Source: Suillus spraguei (taxonomy: Eukaryota > Basidiomycota > Agaricomycetes > Boletales > Suillaceae). From it: DNA of 64,000 bases. Below, piece after piece: positions 22,096-37,012 of this stretch. Where the stretch lies: assembly GCA_016800925.1 (NCBI GenBank), contig JABCPU010000025.1, positions 301,026 to 365,025 on the forward strand, read 5' to 3'. The position numbers were made by a program, and so were the translations under genes. Below the pieces are notes generated by a model, which did not search any database, had not been told where the DNA came from, and worked only from the letters and a program-made list of their open reading frames with translations. How positions within the stretch are numbered: the stretch's first letter is position 1; each line of letters starts with the position of its first letter.

Positions 22096-24900
22096 GGCTG
22101 CCGGCAAGTAAGCTTGAGTTAACTGCGCGGTACAATTTCAAGTTGCATGTATGATCGTGACCGACAGTGAACAACCAATCTTTCTCTAATGCCACAACCA
22201 TGCGAAACGTTCTCACCCAGTAACCCATTCATAAAATCGACCACAAAGACCCATTTTCCATTGAATCCTAAGATTGAAGACACTCGTATACAGGATTTTT
22301 TCTAGTCTACTACTGACAGTGTCCTGTATTACGAAGGACCTTTAGTGACTTTTTCAACATCGACTCCACAGTCGGATCCCGGATGATGGTACCTATGTGA
22401 CCGTGGCACCAACGTGGCAGTAACAGTATGTACTACAGCAGTCTGAGGCAGTTCCAAATGACCTACAGTGCATGTACGGTGCACGCCGAGTACCTAGATC
22501 CATTCAGTAGATTCCATGACCGTCGTCTGGCAGTCTAGGCTGGCTACTACTGTCCGAGCTGGGAGTGGGTCCTTGGCGTGAAACATTCAACCATCCCCTA
22601 GAGTCATCGCCATCGAAGTGCTTCGATCATATGTTTCTAGTAATTTGTTATCGTAATCGAAGGATCGTGGTCAGCTGTCGACTCAACCTTCCAGTGAAAT
22701 CAAAACCTTATCATACAGATTCGGAGAGGAGCGCCTTCATAAAGGCTTCTGGCACTCGGATAGTGTCAACCTGTAAGCTGGTGGTAAATATGGCAATTTA
22801 TACGTTGATGACTTGTACAAGATAAACAGCTTTGAACGTATCTTTTAAAAGAAACGGGAGGCGATTCCCTGGCTACTCACGTGATGGTCTCGAGGGTTCA
22901 ACGTTGCCGATTCCAGTCATCCCACCGTTTCCTTATTCATGCTTTCTCTGTGACATGGCGCAGGTCTGTGTCTACTCCACATCTTTCGGTTCTGGCCCCC
23001 GTAGCGCTTCATACTTTAGATTTGTTTCTCCAGTACTGCACGAGACATTAATCCAACTGAAACTAATCGAAACTCCAAAAGTGAAATAAATACGAAGGAT
23101 ATACGCTTCAAATTCTCGTGACGCTCGTCCAGTGAGAAGCCTAACTTTCGTGGTCATGCTTGAATACCAATTCACTGTGGGGTAGCTCTCTGATCCCTCC
23201 GTGGTTCGTTACGAGCGACCTTGTGACTTTCTGAAGAGTTTCTCCTTCAAGTTACCGTCTCTTTGGCTTGTTCGTTTGCTCGTCGCCTGGGATGCTCTTA
23301 TAGCCTGGCGTCGATCTGGTGGTGGGTTTCCTGAATCCTGATGTCCTTGTCGGCGGTAAGTTTGCGTAGATCAGCATGGAATGCGTCCATCAGGTATCCG
23401 CGGATTGGCGCGTTGCCATCACCTACTTTACAGTCCGTATTGCAATATTCAGCGCTCGCATATCTGAGGAGTTACTTTTGCGTAAGGTTTACAAATTGTT
23501 CACCGCCGGGATTAGCCGAAGTAACACTTACCTCAACCACCAACCACAGCCGAATTCAACTCACCGCCAGCCTCAGTCAGTACAATCCCCGTCCATGCCA
23601 CTCCCTCCTGCCTCCGTTCTCACCTAGTTGTTCAGCTTAGCCATACCCGATGACCCTTACCGTTCGCGAGTATAAGTATTCCATGTACAATTCTTATTCC
23701 TCACTGAAGAGTCACTCGTATCACAAGTCTCATCATCTCATTCATTATTCAGCGCTATATTCTCAGTGTCTACTGTCCCTGCCACTTATTACTTATTATT
23801 TCTCGAACTCGTTCACGAGCCTCGTTATCTGACACTTATCTGTCCTAACAGTGGTCTCTATACCCCTTTCGTGCTCGCAGTCCTCGCTTGACTTACATTC
23901 GCCTTTGGTCAAACTCAAAATTAAGTGAGCGGAAAACAAGCAGCTCTGGTCTGCCGTTGTTCCTCGAACTGTTATGTTTATGTGATGGTTATACGAGTCG
24001 CGTACTCCTGGACTTCTCGTCTTGCTTCTCTTTTTTGGCGACTTGAATCGACTTATGCAAATCTGGTATGTGTTTAGCAATTCGGAAGCGGTTGCGTTTA
24101 ACATATGTTCGGGTTTCAGTATATCTTTGGGACATGCGAAAAATGCCTGCACTCGCTCTAGAAGGTTTGTTTCATAATGTGCTTCCTGACAGATGTTCCG
24201 ACCTGACATGGGTGGAGATTTTTTGTTTTTGCGATATGCTCGGCGATCACGACCATGGCATGCGACTCGTTTATTCCAATCCGCCGACCCATCTCAGCCA
24301 CATAGTGTTTTCCTCGGCAATACATGTGCAGGCGATATATATATGAGTTTCAGATAAGAAATAAAGATCGGAACTCAGATTGGTCAGGTGAGTCGGGGAT
24401 TAGCGCTCGCGACCCTGCGATCTGGCACTGACTAAACTTGTGGTCCGGGGCGACCGACAGAGAGTTTCAAGCAAGTTTTCGAACACTGCAGTTATCAAAT
24501 TTGGACGTGCCTGAATATTTTTGTGCGTGAAAGCCCTCCCAACCAAGCGGAGACGGGGATTGAAGCTGATGAATCGTGTGACCAGATAATCAGGCAGTAC
24601 AGGTTTTTGAAGTTTTGGTGACGAGACATCGATTCTTTCGAAGCGGCAATGTTGGGGGCTGGGAACCTAGGTGAGTATGCAAATTGTGTCACTATCCGTA
24701 ATCCCACTGGGGGAGAGCATGATTACTAGGCCGCAGCGCTATTTGATGCCCGAGGGTCTTGTCCTATTTATACTGGTTCTGGACGCGGATCAAATCTGCG
24801 TGATGCGCGCGTATCGTGAAGACGCCACTAGTAATTGCAAGTCATTGTGACATGTACGACAAGGAAAACTCAACAGTCGTACCAGCAGACAAACAGACAC
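22096..24900. other. Gene-poor region upstream of NAD kinase
   Basis: No gene is recognised. It contains one copy of a dispersed LTR-like repeat (23490-23700) and many short frames without features. A TATA-like motif (gagtataagtattcc) occurs within that repeat near 23669. Confidence 0.5.
23490..23700 (+). repeat. Dispersed LTR-like repeat, copy 1 (diverged)
   Basis: It shares the core AGCCGAAGTAACRCTTACCT, a CT-rich middle, CATACCCGATGACCCTTA and a TATA-like box with the copies at 30370-30815 (minus) and 33466-34012 (plus). It is probably a fragment of an LTR; the ends are approximate. Confidence 0.5.
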
Positions 24901-24959
24901 TCGGTCGAAAATGTTGACAACTCGCTGCTACAGTGATAACCAATCCCGCTTGTTCACAA

Positions 24960-25968
24960 CGCACCTGGTCCAATAATAACTTTGTGGGATCATGAAGACC
25001 AATGAGGTTAGTGACTTTTTTGGAAATCTGATCGATGTTAATTTCTCGCTCATACCCGCACCTAGGTTGTACTAGACTGCTGCGCACGCAATCTTCCTCT
25101 GTGTTATACTTGTATAACATTGATGTTGTATCTTGTATCCATCAACTGCGCAAAGTTGGTAGTTGAACGAAATACCGCTAGGCTACTCCAGTGATGAAAG
25201 ATTGATAGTTGGTATCATTAAGTGCTAACACAGATTTTTTACCTTCTTGTCGGTGAGCAATTACACTGATTTTACTAGGACTTACTGGAGTGAAGTATAT
25301 AATAGATCTCAGTCAACTTAGGAAAACCTTGGCTAGGTAAGACTATTGTAAGGGTTTGCCACTCCGCTGAAGTTGTAATTTTGTACCACTTTATCAGGTC
25401 AGTCCCCGTTTAAACATGAAAGCATATCCTTACTTTCCGTATTTTTAGTGCATTATAAATCCTGTTTACTCATCATGATCTACCAATCCCTGTCGAACTC
25501 GTTATCAGCCCTACTCCAAGGAGTGGCCGAATATGATTTGTATAATAACTTTCAGAAGAGATATCAAGAGTAGGTTGGTTATAATTATTGAGCTTTCTTG
25601 ATGATTCACGCAAAAATACATCAGACACTGATAGACAGCCAGAAATTCCTCAATGACCACCTGATAACCACAGCCCCTAGACTTGAAAAAGAAGGAGTGA
25701 TTGTAGTCTTTCATCCATGAGCTCACTCCGGTTACTAAGATGAAACGTCCATTAATCCCGACAGACAAGGCCTCCCACGCGAGGTGCGGATCCGACAATC
25801 CTACTAACGTGAGAGCCGCGAATATAGATGCCTGGATGTTAAGATTCGCCGTCGCTGGAACTAGCCGAAGGTTGACCTAATGTGTTCGGACGCGTTTAGT
25901 ACAAAAGCTGAAGCTCAGAGCATCAATGAACACCGTCGATTCCCTATACACACCCAGTAGCATTCGAT
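24960..25968 (+). repeat. Hal1 upstream block shared with other halogenase copies
   Basis: Sequence from about 24980 (tcatgaagaccaa) through gcgcacgcaatc and gttgtatcttgtatc to the Hal1 start is clearly related to 38196-38953 (Hal3) and, reversed, to 62588-63360 (Hal4). It was therefore duplicated with the gene. The TATA position reads tacaaaa at 25901 where the other three copies have tataaaa. It holds no protein gene. Confidence 0.7.
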
Positions 25969-28098
<2,130 letters not shown>

Positions 28099-28798
28099 TT
28101 GATGGACAGTAGTAATCATTTCCATGGCCGTACGAAGACTTCATCAGTCTTGGCTGGATTAGGTGCAACTCATATCACATTCATCTGTGATATTTACACA
28201 ATTAGAATAAATGGTTGCCGGAGTGTATCTGCGAGTTTCAGTTCACGCCGGCGGTGATCTCGGGGAACTAGGACTCTGACGTACGGCTTGTGTACAGTGC
28301 ATGTAATCATGAGAATTAATGTCCTTAGACTTGATCATTATGGTCAATTGACTCTTTGCGAGTAGGATGGTCAACTCAACAGCTTACATGGTAGCACTGC
28401 CATTAGTTTCGCAGACAGCTGTAAAATGGCACTTGCAAAATTTTTGCTACTTCCTTGACGAAAAAGGAAATCAATGTGTACAACAACGCGTCCTGGACGC
28501 TCGCGTTAAGACAGCCATATTAATATTGGAAGATGTATTGAGAAGTGTAGGGGCACTGAGGTCACATCAATTTAATCAAACAAAATACAAGAGTCTGACT
28601 CTATGAGTAAATAATAAATGTGCGACGTTAAAAAAAGTGTCTGGGCCTCTGTACATGCCAGAATGTCGTTGACAAAGTTCAAGGGTCGTCCTGTTCGAAA
28701 AATAATCACCAACCACTCGATCCAACAGCCCAAATCCTTCCAACTGCTAGTTTTATCAGTGTAACTACTGTTCAACATGTATTTTTGATATTGCCAAA

Positions 28799-29442
28799 CA
28801 ATGGCGATGGAGCGAACAGCTTGCGAAAATGCTCGTCGCTGCTTGAAAGAGTATCACAAATGCTCTGAAGTATTTTCCGGGGGGGGGGCAAGTCGATGTA
28901 CTCGATTGGTGGGAAACTCTCCCAGTCAGTGCCGAACGCTGTCCATTGAAGGTGTTCACAATCGCAATCAACTCAATTGTGCCTCATGCTGCCGACGTCG
29001 AGCGTTATTTCTTGGGTCTGGGTGGGGTACAATCTGTAAAGGGCTGCAACCTATCAGTCAGTTCAGGCTTTCGAGTCTCTTAGCAAGCTACACCAATTTC
29101 TTGCACAAGGGGGATCACGAAGCCAGCACGTCGCAAACATAGTGCACACTCAACTAGAACAAGCCTGGATGACGAATTTCTTGTAGGTCCAGAGTAAATG
29201 ACAGATGAAGAGCTGCTTGAACAATTAACAGGTTTGAAAACGAGGCTCTAGAATCATGCCGTGACTTGCAAGAAGGTTCTGGCGAAGTCCCAGATATCTT
29301 CGAAGGAGGTATTATTGGCTGGAACGAGCTGGAGAAATTTAATAAAGGAATTACACCTGCAGGATTTATTGAAGAGATTGACATGATTGGCCGTGGGTCA
29401 CAAGGCATGGAGGCAGTCTGGAATATCGATGCAACTTCGTAG
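28799..29442 (+). pseudogene. hAT transposase C-terminal remnant
   Basis: Reading with frame breaks gives EQLAKMLVAA, then VDVLDWWETLPVSAERCPLK, FTIAINSIVPHAADVERYF and a tail IIGWNELEKFNKGITPAGFI...WNIDATS. This is the hAT-family C-terminal dimerisation region (the W-W and ERxF-type motif) with its usual acidic tail. Stops and frameshifts, plus a run of nine or ten G near 28880, break it. No ends or transposase catalytic core were found. It lies 0.7 kb downstream of Hal1. Confidence 0.7.
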
Positions 29443-29873
29443 CGTCTATGCAATAGCTTAGATAATATTTTTGCCATGACTCTAGAACACTCAAAATAAT
29501 TCTGCCAAATACCGTTCCGCCGTTTTTTTTGATAGAACTCGCCCAAAAATATTTCTGCCCCCTATACTACCGATGATCCACTCAACCACCTCTGCAAACA
29601 ATCATTTGACACCTTATTTGCTAGAGGCTAGCCGCTTGTATCTGCGTCGTCGTTCAGTTCCTTCTGAGTCACTATTGTCCATCGTGCATACCTCAGTTGC
29701 ATGGTATCTTGAGCTTTCTGTTATCCTCCACAGTATTCATGCTTGCAGTTACGTTAAGATCTGGAGTGTGGAGATCGTAGTCTCGTAGATTGAACGTTTC
29801 GGTATTTTTAGAGCGAGAGAGGCGCAAATAGTGCCCTTCGTAAGCACGACTCACTTTCTAAACTCGTATTTAA

Positions 29874-30004
29874 TAGGGCTGTTCACCGTACGTCGTATAA
29901 CGGGACTTTACGGGGCCGTAATACGGTCACCGTATCCGTACCGTTGGCTGTTTAGACCTTGAGTTGACGGTTACGGGGTATATACGGTACGGTGAACAGC
30001 CCTA
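29874..30004. mobile_element. 131 bp MITE with 18 bp terminal inverted repeats
   Basis: The ends TAGGGCTGTTCACCGTAC (29874-29891) and GTACGGTGAACAGCCCTA (29987-30004) are perfect inverse complements. The interior is short and rich in CGTA/TACGG motifs, with no coding capacity. If the outer TA is the duplicated target, the pattern would fit a Tc1/mariner- or Harbinger-like MITE, but the superfamily is not certain. Confidence 0.75.
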
Positions 30005-31472
30005 CAGTCTATCGCCTTTCGTGATAGTATCATGAGGGAGGGAGAACAATCTCCCTCAGTACCTACTCATCCAGCTGCAACTGGACAAAGGACAATTACC
30101 CCATCTACTCCGTTACGCACAGAGCATTTGATCATAATCTGATCCCGCGGAAGCGCTGCGGTCTCAGGTGACAGTCACATGTTGTACTTCTCAGACAATT
30201 TGCAACACTTCATTACGGCGGTCCTCTCGCTCTTTGTTAAAAACAATTCAATTAGGTTATCGTACAGCACCCTAAGTAGGACAATTACTACTAACTAGGA
30301 ACGGGGCGTTTGAACGAGACTTCAAGTCTACATACTTGACTGAGACTAGCCTCTTCGGTTTTCTGTGAAAGAACCAGTAAGGCTGGCGAGTTTTGCAGGG
30401 TGTGCGACCTGCTAAAATAAGAACGCGCTGAATAGTTAGACGAGTCGTTAGCGATAGTTATGCGATAAGGAGAGCTATAATTCTGTGACGAAAGACGACG
30501 GATAATAACGAGCCTGATACGAGACGAGACTGGACTGTGAGACTGATCTGATTGCCTGTCTGAAGAAACGAGTGTATATGAACTATTTTATACTGCGAAA
30601 CACTAAGGGTCCTCGGGTATGGAAAGGCCCAACGATTGGGTGAAAGCGGCTACAGAAGGACGTGGCGTTGAACCTGGCAAGGTAGAATAGAGAGAAAGGA
30701 GAGAGTAAGGGGCAATATACTAGGAAGGGATGACGGCGTTGAGCTGGAGCGTGGTCGTTGATGGTGGTCAAGGTAAGCGTTACTTCGGCTATTTCCGGAC
30801 GCAGACGATTGGTAATCACTACATCTGGAGTCCCATTACTTTTCACAGGTACAAGTAACCAATCGGATGTATCCTTACCACCATCGACGAGGGATTCATC
30901 GATCAGTGCTGTAAGATCGAGTCAATTGATCCCGAACATCGACAGTAATTGTCATATGAATGTCACTACATTTAGGAACGCTTGAACCGTATTTGCTTCG
31001 TCTTTCTTGTTAGGGCGGTGGATATATCCTCCTGTTCGAAGGGCACTCGATAGGGGGTAGGATTCCGTGGCATAGCTAAATGATTTACGTGCGGGCAATG
31101 ACTTTAGTTTCTCTGAAATTTTGTCCAGCAGGCGGGGGTTGAAGAGAGGAAACTCACCAGCACGCCGATTATTCTGTAAATCGGAAGAGTGACCAGTTTG
31201 CCAGTGTCTCTCTTAGCGTCCAACGCTATTTGAAGAAAAGAAGGAGCCGGATCTAGTGACCAGGTGGTCAAATGAGCTATACCATGATCCCTGCTATTAC
31301 GCCTCGGAAATGGAATATAATCATTACCGATGAATGGAAGCAAGCAAAACATGCTAGTCGCCAAGTAGTCATGAGACCACGACACTTGACATCATGCGTG
31401 GCCAAAGTCGGACCCAGGCCAACAGCTGAGGCCCTGTCCAGGGCCAGGGCTAGCGCCGAGCAGGACTCGTCG
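30005..31472. other. Gene-poor stretch upstream of the lectin gene
   Basis: It contains repeat copy 2 (30370-30815) and no recognisable gene. Confidence 0.5.
30370..30815 (-). repeat. Dispersed LTR-like repeat, copy 2
   Basis: On the minus strand it runs from CCGGAAATAGCCGAAGTAAC to GCACACCCTGCAAAACTCGC. It has CATACCCGAGGACCCTTAG and then a TATA box (AGTATAAAATAG) near 30590, an LTR-like promoter layout. It is closely related to 33466-34012. Confidence 0.65.
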
Positions 31473-31478
31473 TATAAA
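31473..31478 (+). promoter_or_regulatory. TATA box of the lectin gene
   Basis: TATAAA lies 106 nt before the lectin start codon, in a context (gtcgtataaagagcc) typical of strongly expressed fungal genes. Confidence 0.5.
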
Positions 31479-31583
31479 GAGCCTGCAATGCATGCTGTTT
31501 TTCTCCAGATCCTCCTGTTCACAACCAGGTTAGAGATCGACCTTGCATATTAGTGTTGTCTGACATTACTCCACAGATATAAA

Positions 31584-32024
31584 ATGTCTTACACAATCTC
31601 AGCCAGACCCATCGATAACACATCCTACTATCCAGGTTTCACGCTCGTCGAGAAAACCGTGTGGTACTATGCTAATGGCGGGACGTGGTCCGACACAGGA
31701 TCAAGCCTGACGCTCGTCATGGGCGGCAGCGGTACGTCTGGTGCGGTCCGCTTCAGAAACGGGTCCGGGGAGGAGTTCCTTGTGGTGCTAGGCGTCCACA
31801 ACTACAAGAGGTGGTGCGACATCGTCACTGACCTCGCGCCTGGGGACACGGCGATGAAGATCCAACCAGAGTACTACCAGGAGGGTAATCCTAGGAACGA
31901 GATGCTGGGGAAACAACTGGCCGAGATCCAGAAGACGAGCAAAAAGGGAACTAAGGTGCAAGTTAAGTACGTCCAGGAGTTTGCCGACGGAAAGTCCTTC
32001 GTCGTTCACATCTACATTGATTGA
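31584..32024 (+). CDS. Fruit-body lectin, Agaricus bisporus lectin (ABL) family
   Basis: This small cytosolic lectin of the fungal fruit-body lectin family typically binds the T-antigen disaccharide Gal-beta-1,3-GalNAc and/or GlcNAc, and is used in defence against fungus-feeding animals. It is a single exon of 146 residues, close to the usual family length (about 143), starting MSYTISARPIDNT. Family landmarks are WYYANGGTWSD, LVMGGSGTSGAVRFRNG, VVLGVHNYKRWCDIVTDLAP and EYYQEGNPRN. There is no signal peptide, as is normal here. The ORF is intact, with a TATA box 106 nt upstream. It stands alone among repeats between Hal1 and Hal2. Confidence 0.92.
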   Translation: MSYTISARPIDNTSYYPGFTLVEKTVWYYANGGTWSDTGSSLTLVMGGSGTSGAVRFRNGSGEEFLVVLGVHNYKRWCDIVTDLAPGDTAMKIQPEYYQEGNPRNEMLGKQLAEIQKTSKKGTKVQVKYVQEFADGKSFVVHIYID

Positions 32025-32187
32025 ATACCTCGTGTACTGTATATGCTCTCGTGCCAAACCAGTTGTCGAAAGATGCAGAATGAATGTACTACTAGTATGT
32101 TAAAATCATGATGTGTTGTAGTTGCAAAATACTTGACAAGCACTGTATGACGGAAGCGTGCTTAATGTTTGATTCAAATTTCAATCC

Positions 32188-32250
32188 CAGTGAAAACTGA
32201 CCATGACGGGAGGTGTCGTGGTGTGACGATAGGTAATTTTGTCAGCAGCT
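32188..32250. repeat. Left terminal inverted repeat, partner at 34330-34386
   Basis: CAGTGAAAACTGACCATGAC with the following ggaggtgtcgtggtgtgacg and ataggtaatttt is matched almost exactly, in reverse, by 34330-34386. The two arms are about 2.1 kb apart. No flanking target-site duplication is seen. Confidence 0.65.
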
Positions 32251-32301
32251 CAGTCGAAAAACATATGAGAGCATATGTAAGCAGGACGCTTACTACGCAC
32301 C

Positions 32302-32348
32302 GCTTGCGTCATAGGCTTCGTCAGAGATACGAAGCCTATGATGCAAGC
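32302..32348. repeat. 20 bp hairpin
   Basis: The arms gcttgcgtcataggcttcgt (32302-32321) and acgaagcctatgatgcaagc (32329-32348) pair at 19 of 20 positions plus one G-T, around a 7 nt loop. It lies about 280 bp downstream of the lectin gene. Role unknown. Confidence 0.65.
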
Positions 32349-33465
32349 TCTGTCTAGGCTCTGCTGTGCTCCTCTCTGATTGGACAACGTACATCAACTT
32401 AGAAAGCCTTTATAAGACATGCGATACACACACGTAGACGTCATCTTACCTTCTTGTCAATCACACGCTCTTCCACGTATTACCTGCCTGTTAGTGTTGC
32501 CGTCCCCCTCCTAACGACTTTCCAGCATGCTATGGTCCATGTATCGAAAGCGACTTAGTAGATGATGATTTGGAAGATCTATCAAGAGAGAATCAAGGAC
32601 GCACAAGTTGCGATTCCACTATGTTATATTTAACATTTTGTTGTTGAGCTAAGGGCGAAAATTCAGTGAACATCCTTTGTTGATAGCTGAATACAAACCT
32701 CGATACCACCGCTAGTCGAAGAAGGGTTATGAAATGCCTAATGTGCCATTAGTCATATATCCCGCAAGTCCATCTTGCAAGGCGTACTGCTAGATGAATT
32801 TGGCGACGCTCCTTCAGAAAGCGCTCTGCAAGTCTGCAACGAGTTTTAGTCAGTCAATAATTGAAAGAAGCATTTTCGCCTGATAGTGTGAGATGCTCTC
32901 GCAAGGCCTAGTGTTCATGCATATATACGGCATAAAAACATACAATTAGTTAATGCAAATGATAGAAAACAACTCGCCTGCTGAAACAAACCAAAGTGAG
33001 GCGGACTTGCATTGGCAGTGGTTAGAATAAATCTGCCTTGGGTGACATCACTTTTTCAGGGTCTTCCAGCTTCGTCTAGCTTGTGAGTCGCTGACACGAT
33101 CTATTAGGTTGGGCTGGGCGAGCGTTATTCGGGCTGGGATGCAAGCAGGTGGAGCCACTCGGGAGGGCGGGACACCTCGCTTACGAATTCGATTGTGTCT
33201 GATGTAGAATGTAACGGTCAGTAAATTAATAGATTTCGGTATAATGCGCTAAGCATAGAAATAGCGAGTAATTGATCTGGTTTAACAATAACCGCAGGGA
33301 GAGGTGGGTGGGTATAAAGACGGATTGTTTTGAGCGAGTGAGGAGAACTATGGACGACAAAACTCGCTGTTGTGGTTTTGAAGGAAAAATGAATCCGGGA
33401 AGCAAACTGCGCAGCCGCTCGCATGTGCCGGGACGTTCCGGCAGGCTGTACTTCCCGCACTTGCA
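32349..33465. other. Gene-poor stretch
   Basis: No gene is recognised. A possible promoter-like segment lies at 32405-32420 (cctttataagacatgcg), with no clear reading frame after it. Confidence 0.45.
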
Positions 33466-34012
33466 CTGTCTACGGCCGGAAATAGCCGAAGTAACGCTTT
33501 GACCTCATCAATGACCACCGCCTCAGCTCAACTCCGTCGTCGTTCGCCATCATCCCTTCCTTGTATATTGGCCCTTAGGCCCTCTCCGTTACCCTCTCGC
33601 CACTTATCCGTCTGAAATCAAAGTTAACTCTGTCAAATACCATACCCCTTCATATCGCCAGTCACTTGATTTTCGTAGTCTCTCTCCTTTCTCTCTACTC
33701 TACGCTGTCAGGCTCAACGCCACGTCCTTCTGCATCCATTTTCACCTAATCGTTCGGCCTTTCCATACCCGAGGACCCTTAGCAGTTCGCAGCATAAAAG
33801 TAGCTCATGTACACTCCTTTCTACAGGCAATTAGATCAGTCTCACAGTCTCGTTCTCCTCGTTATCCTCAGTACCGTCAATATCTATCGTTCATCATCTC
33901 AGATTTATCATTCCGTATCGCATAACTATCGCTAACGATCGTCTAACTATTCAGTGCGCTTATACTTTAAAGTTTAAACAGGTCCCACACCCTACGAAAC
34001 TCGCAGTCTGGA
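33466..34012 (+). repeat. Dispersed LTR-like repeat, copy 3
   Basis: It starts near TGTCTACGGCCGGAAATAGC, with CATACCCGAGGACCCTTAGC, a TATA-like cataaaag near 33795 and the end CACACCCTACGAAACTCGC. It matches copy 2 over its whole length. It lies inside the interval bounded by the inverted repeats 32188 and 34386. Confidence 0.65.
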
Positions 34013-34329
34013 GCCTTAGTACTTTTTACACACGGGGGCTAGAACTGTAAGAATTATCGAGTTAACAATAAAGGTAAGAATCATCGAGTCGTCTGTATTG
34101 AGGTGCCTCCGCCAGAATATACTGAGTCAAGAACATTTCGTCGTCACATAGTACTTGAAGTAATGCGTGCAAAGAGATACAATACAAAGAGAGGTAATGC
34201 AAAGAAAGGTAATGCAGATGCTAACAAAGGGAAATGCACGAAGTTAGCACTTCGCAATGCAATGTTGCAAGCACAATGTGTATATGAAGTCAGATTATGA
34301 TAAACAAGCATATCCGAACAGGCAAGGAA

Positions 34330-34386
34330 AATCACCTATCGTCACACCACGACACCTCCCGTCATAGTCAGTTTTCACTGGGTGTT
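34330..34386. repeat. Right terminal inverted repeat, partner at 32188-32250
   Basis: It reads aaaatcacctatcgtcacac, then cacgacacctcccgtcatag, then tcagttttcactg; this is the reverse complement of the left arm with two or three differences. Confidence 0.65.
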
Positions 34387-34582
34387 AGTCAAATGAAAAG
34401 AACTGTACTAATTTAAAAGTAGCTTCCCTTCAATTGTGTCATACTAGAAACTGGGTCTGTAAGACCCCTCATAGGCACCGAAAAGTATTGTCTTGAGACC
34501 CGACAATTATTGGCTCTAATTCAAGTAAATAAAGATCACAGATTATGCATAAGCCATCTACGGCCACGGCAATGACCATCAA

Positions 34583-36713
<2,131 letters not shown>

Positions 36714-36775
36714 GTCGAGTGCTACTGGGTGTGTATGAGAAATTGATAATGCTCATCGATGCTCTGAGCTTGAGC

Positions 36776-36782
36776 TTTTATA
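36776..36782 (-). promoter_or_regulatory. TATA box of Hal2
   Basis: Minus strand GTATAAAAG, 63-69 nt before the start codon, is preceded by GCTCAGACGCGTTTA. The same block is present at Hal3 and Hal4. Confidence 0.6.
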
Positions 36783-37012
36783 CTAAACGCGTCTGAGCAC
36801 ATCAGGTCAAGCCTCGGCCAGTGTCAGGGAGGGCGAATCTCAGCATCCAGGCAACTCCTACAGCGCCTTGCGGCGTGGGAGCCCTTCTCTGTCGGGGTTG
36901 GACGTTTCATCTCAGCAACCGGGGTGAGCTCATGAATGATAGACTACAGTCGGTCCTTCGAGGCGCTGTGGTTGTCAGGTGGTTATTGAGGTTGTTTATC
37001 AGTGTGACGTAT

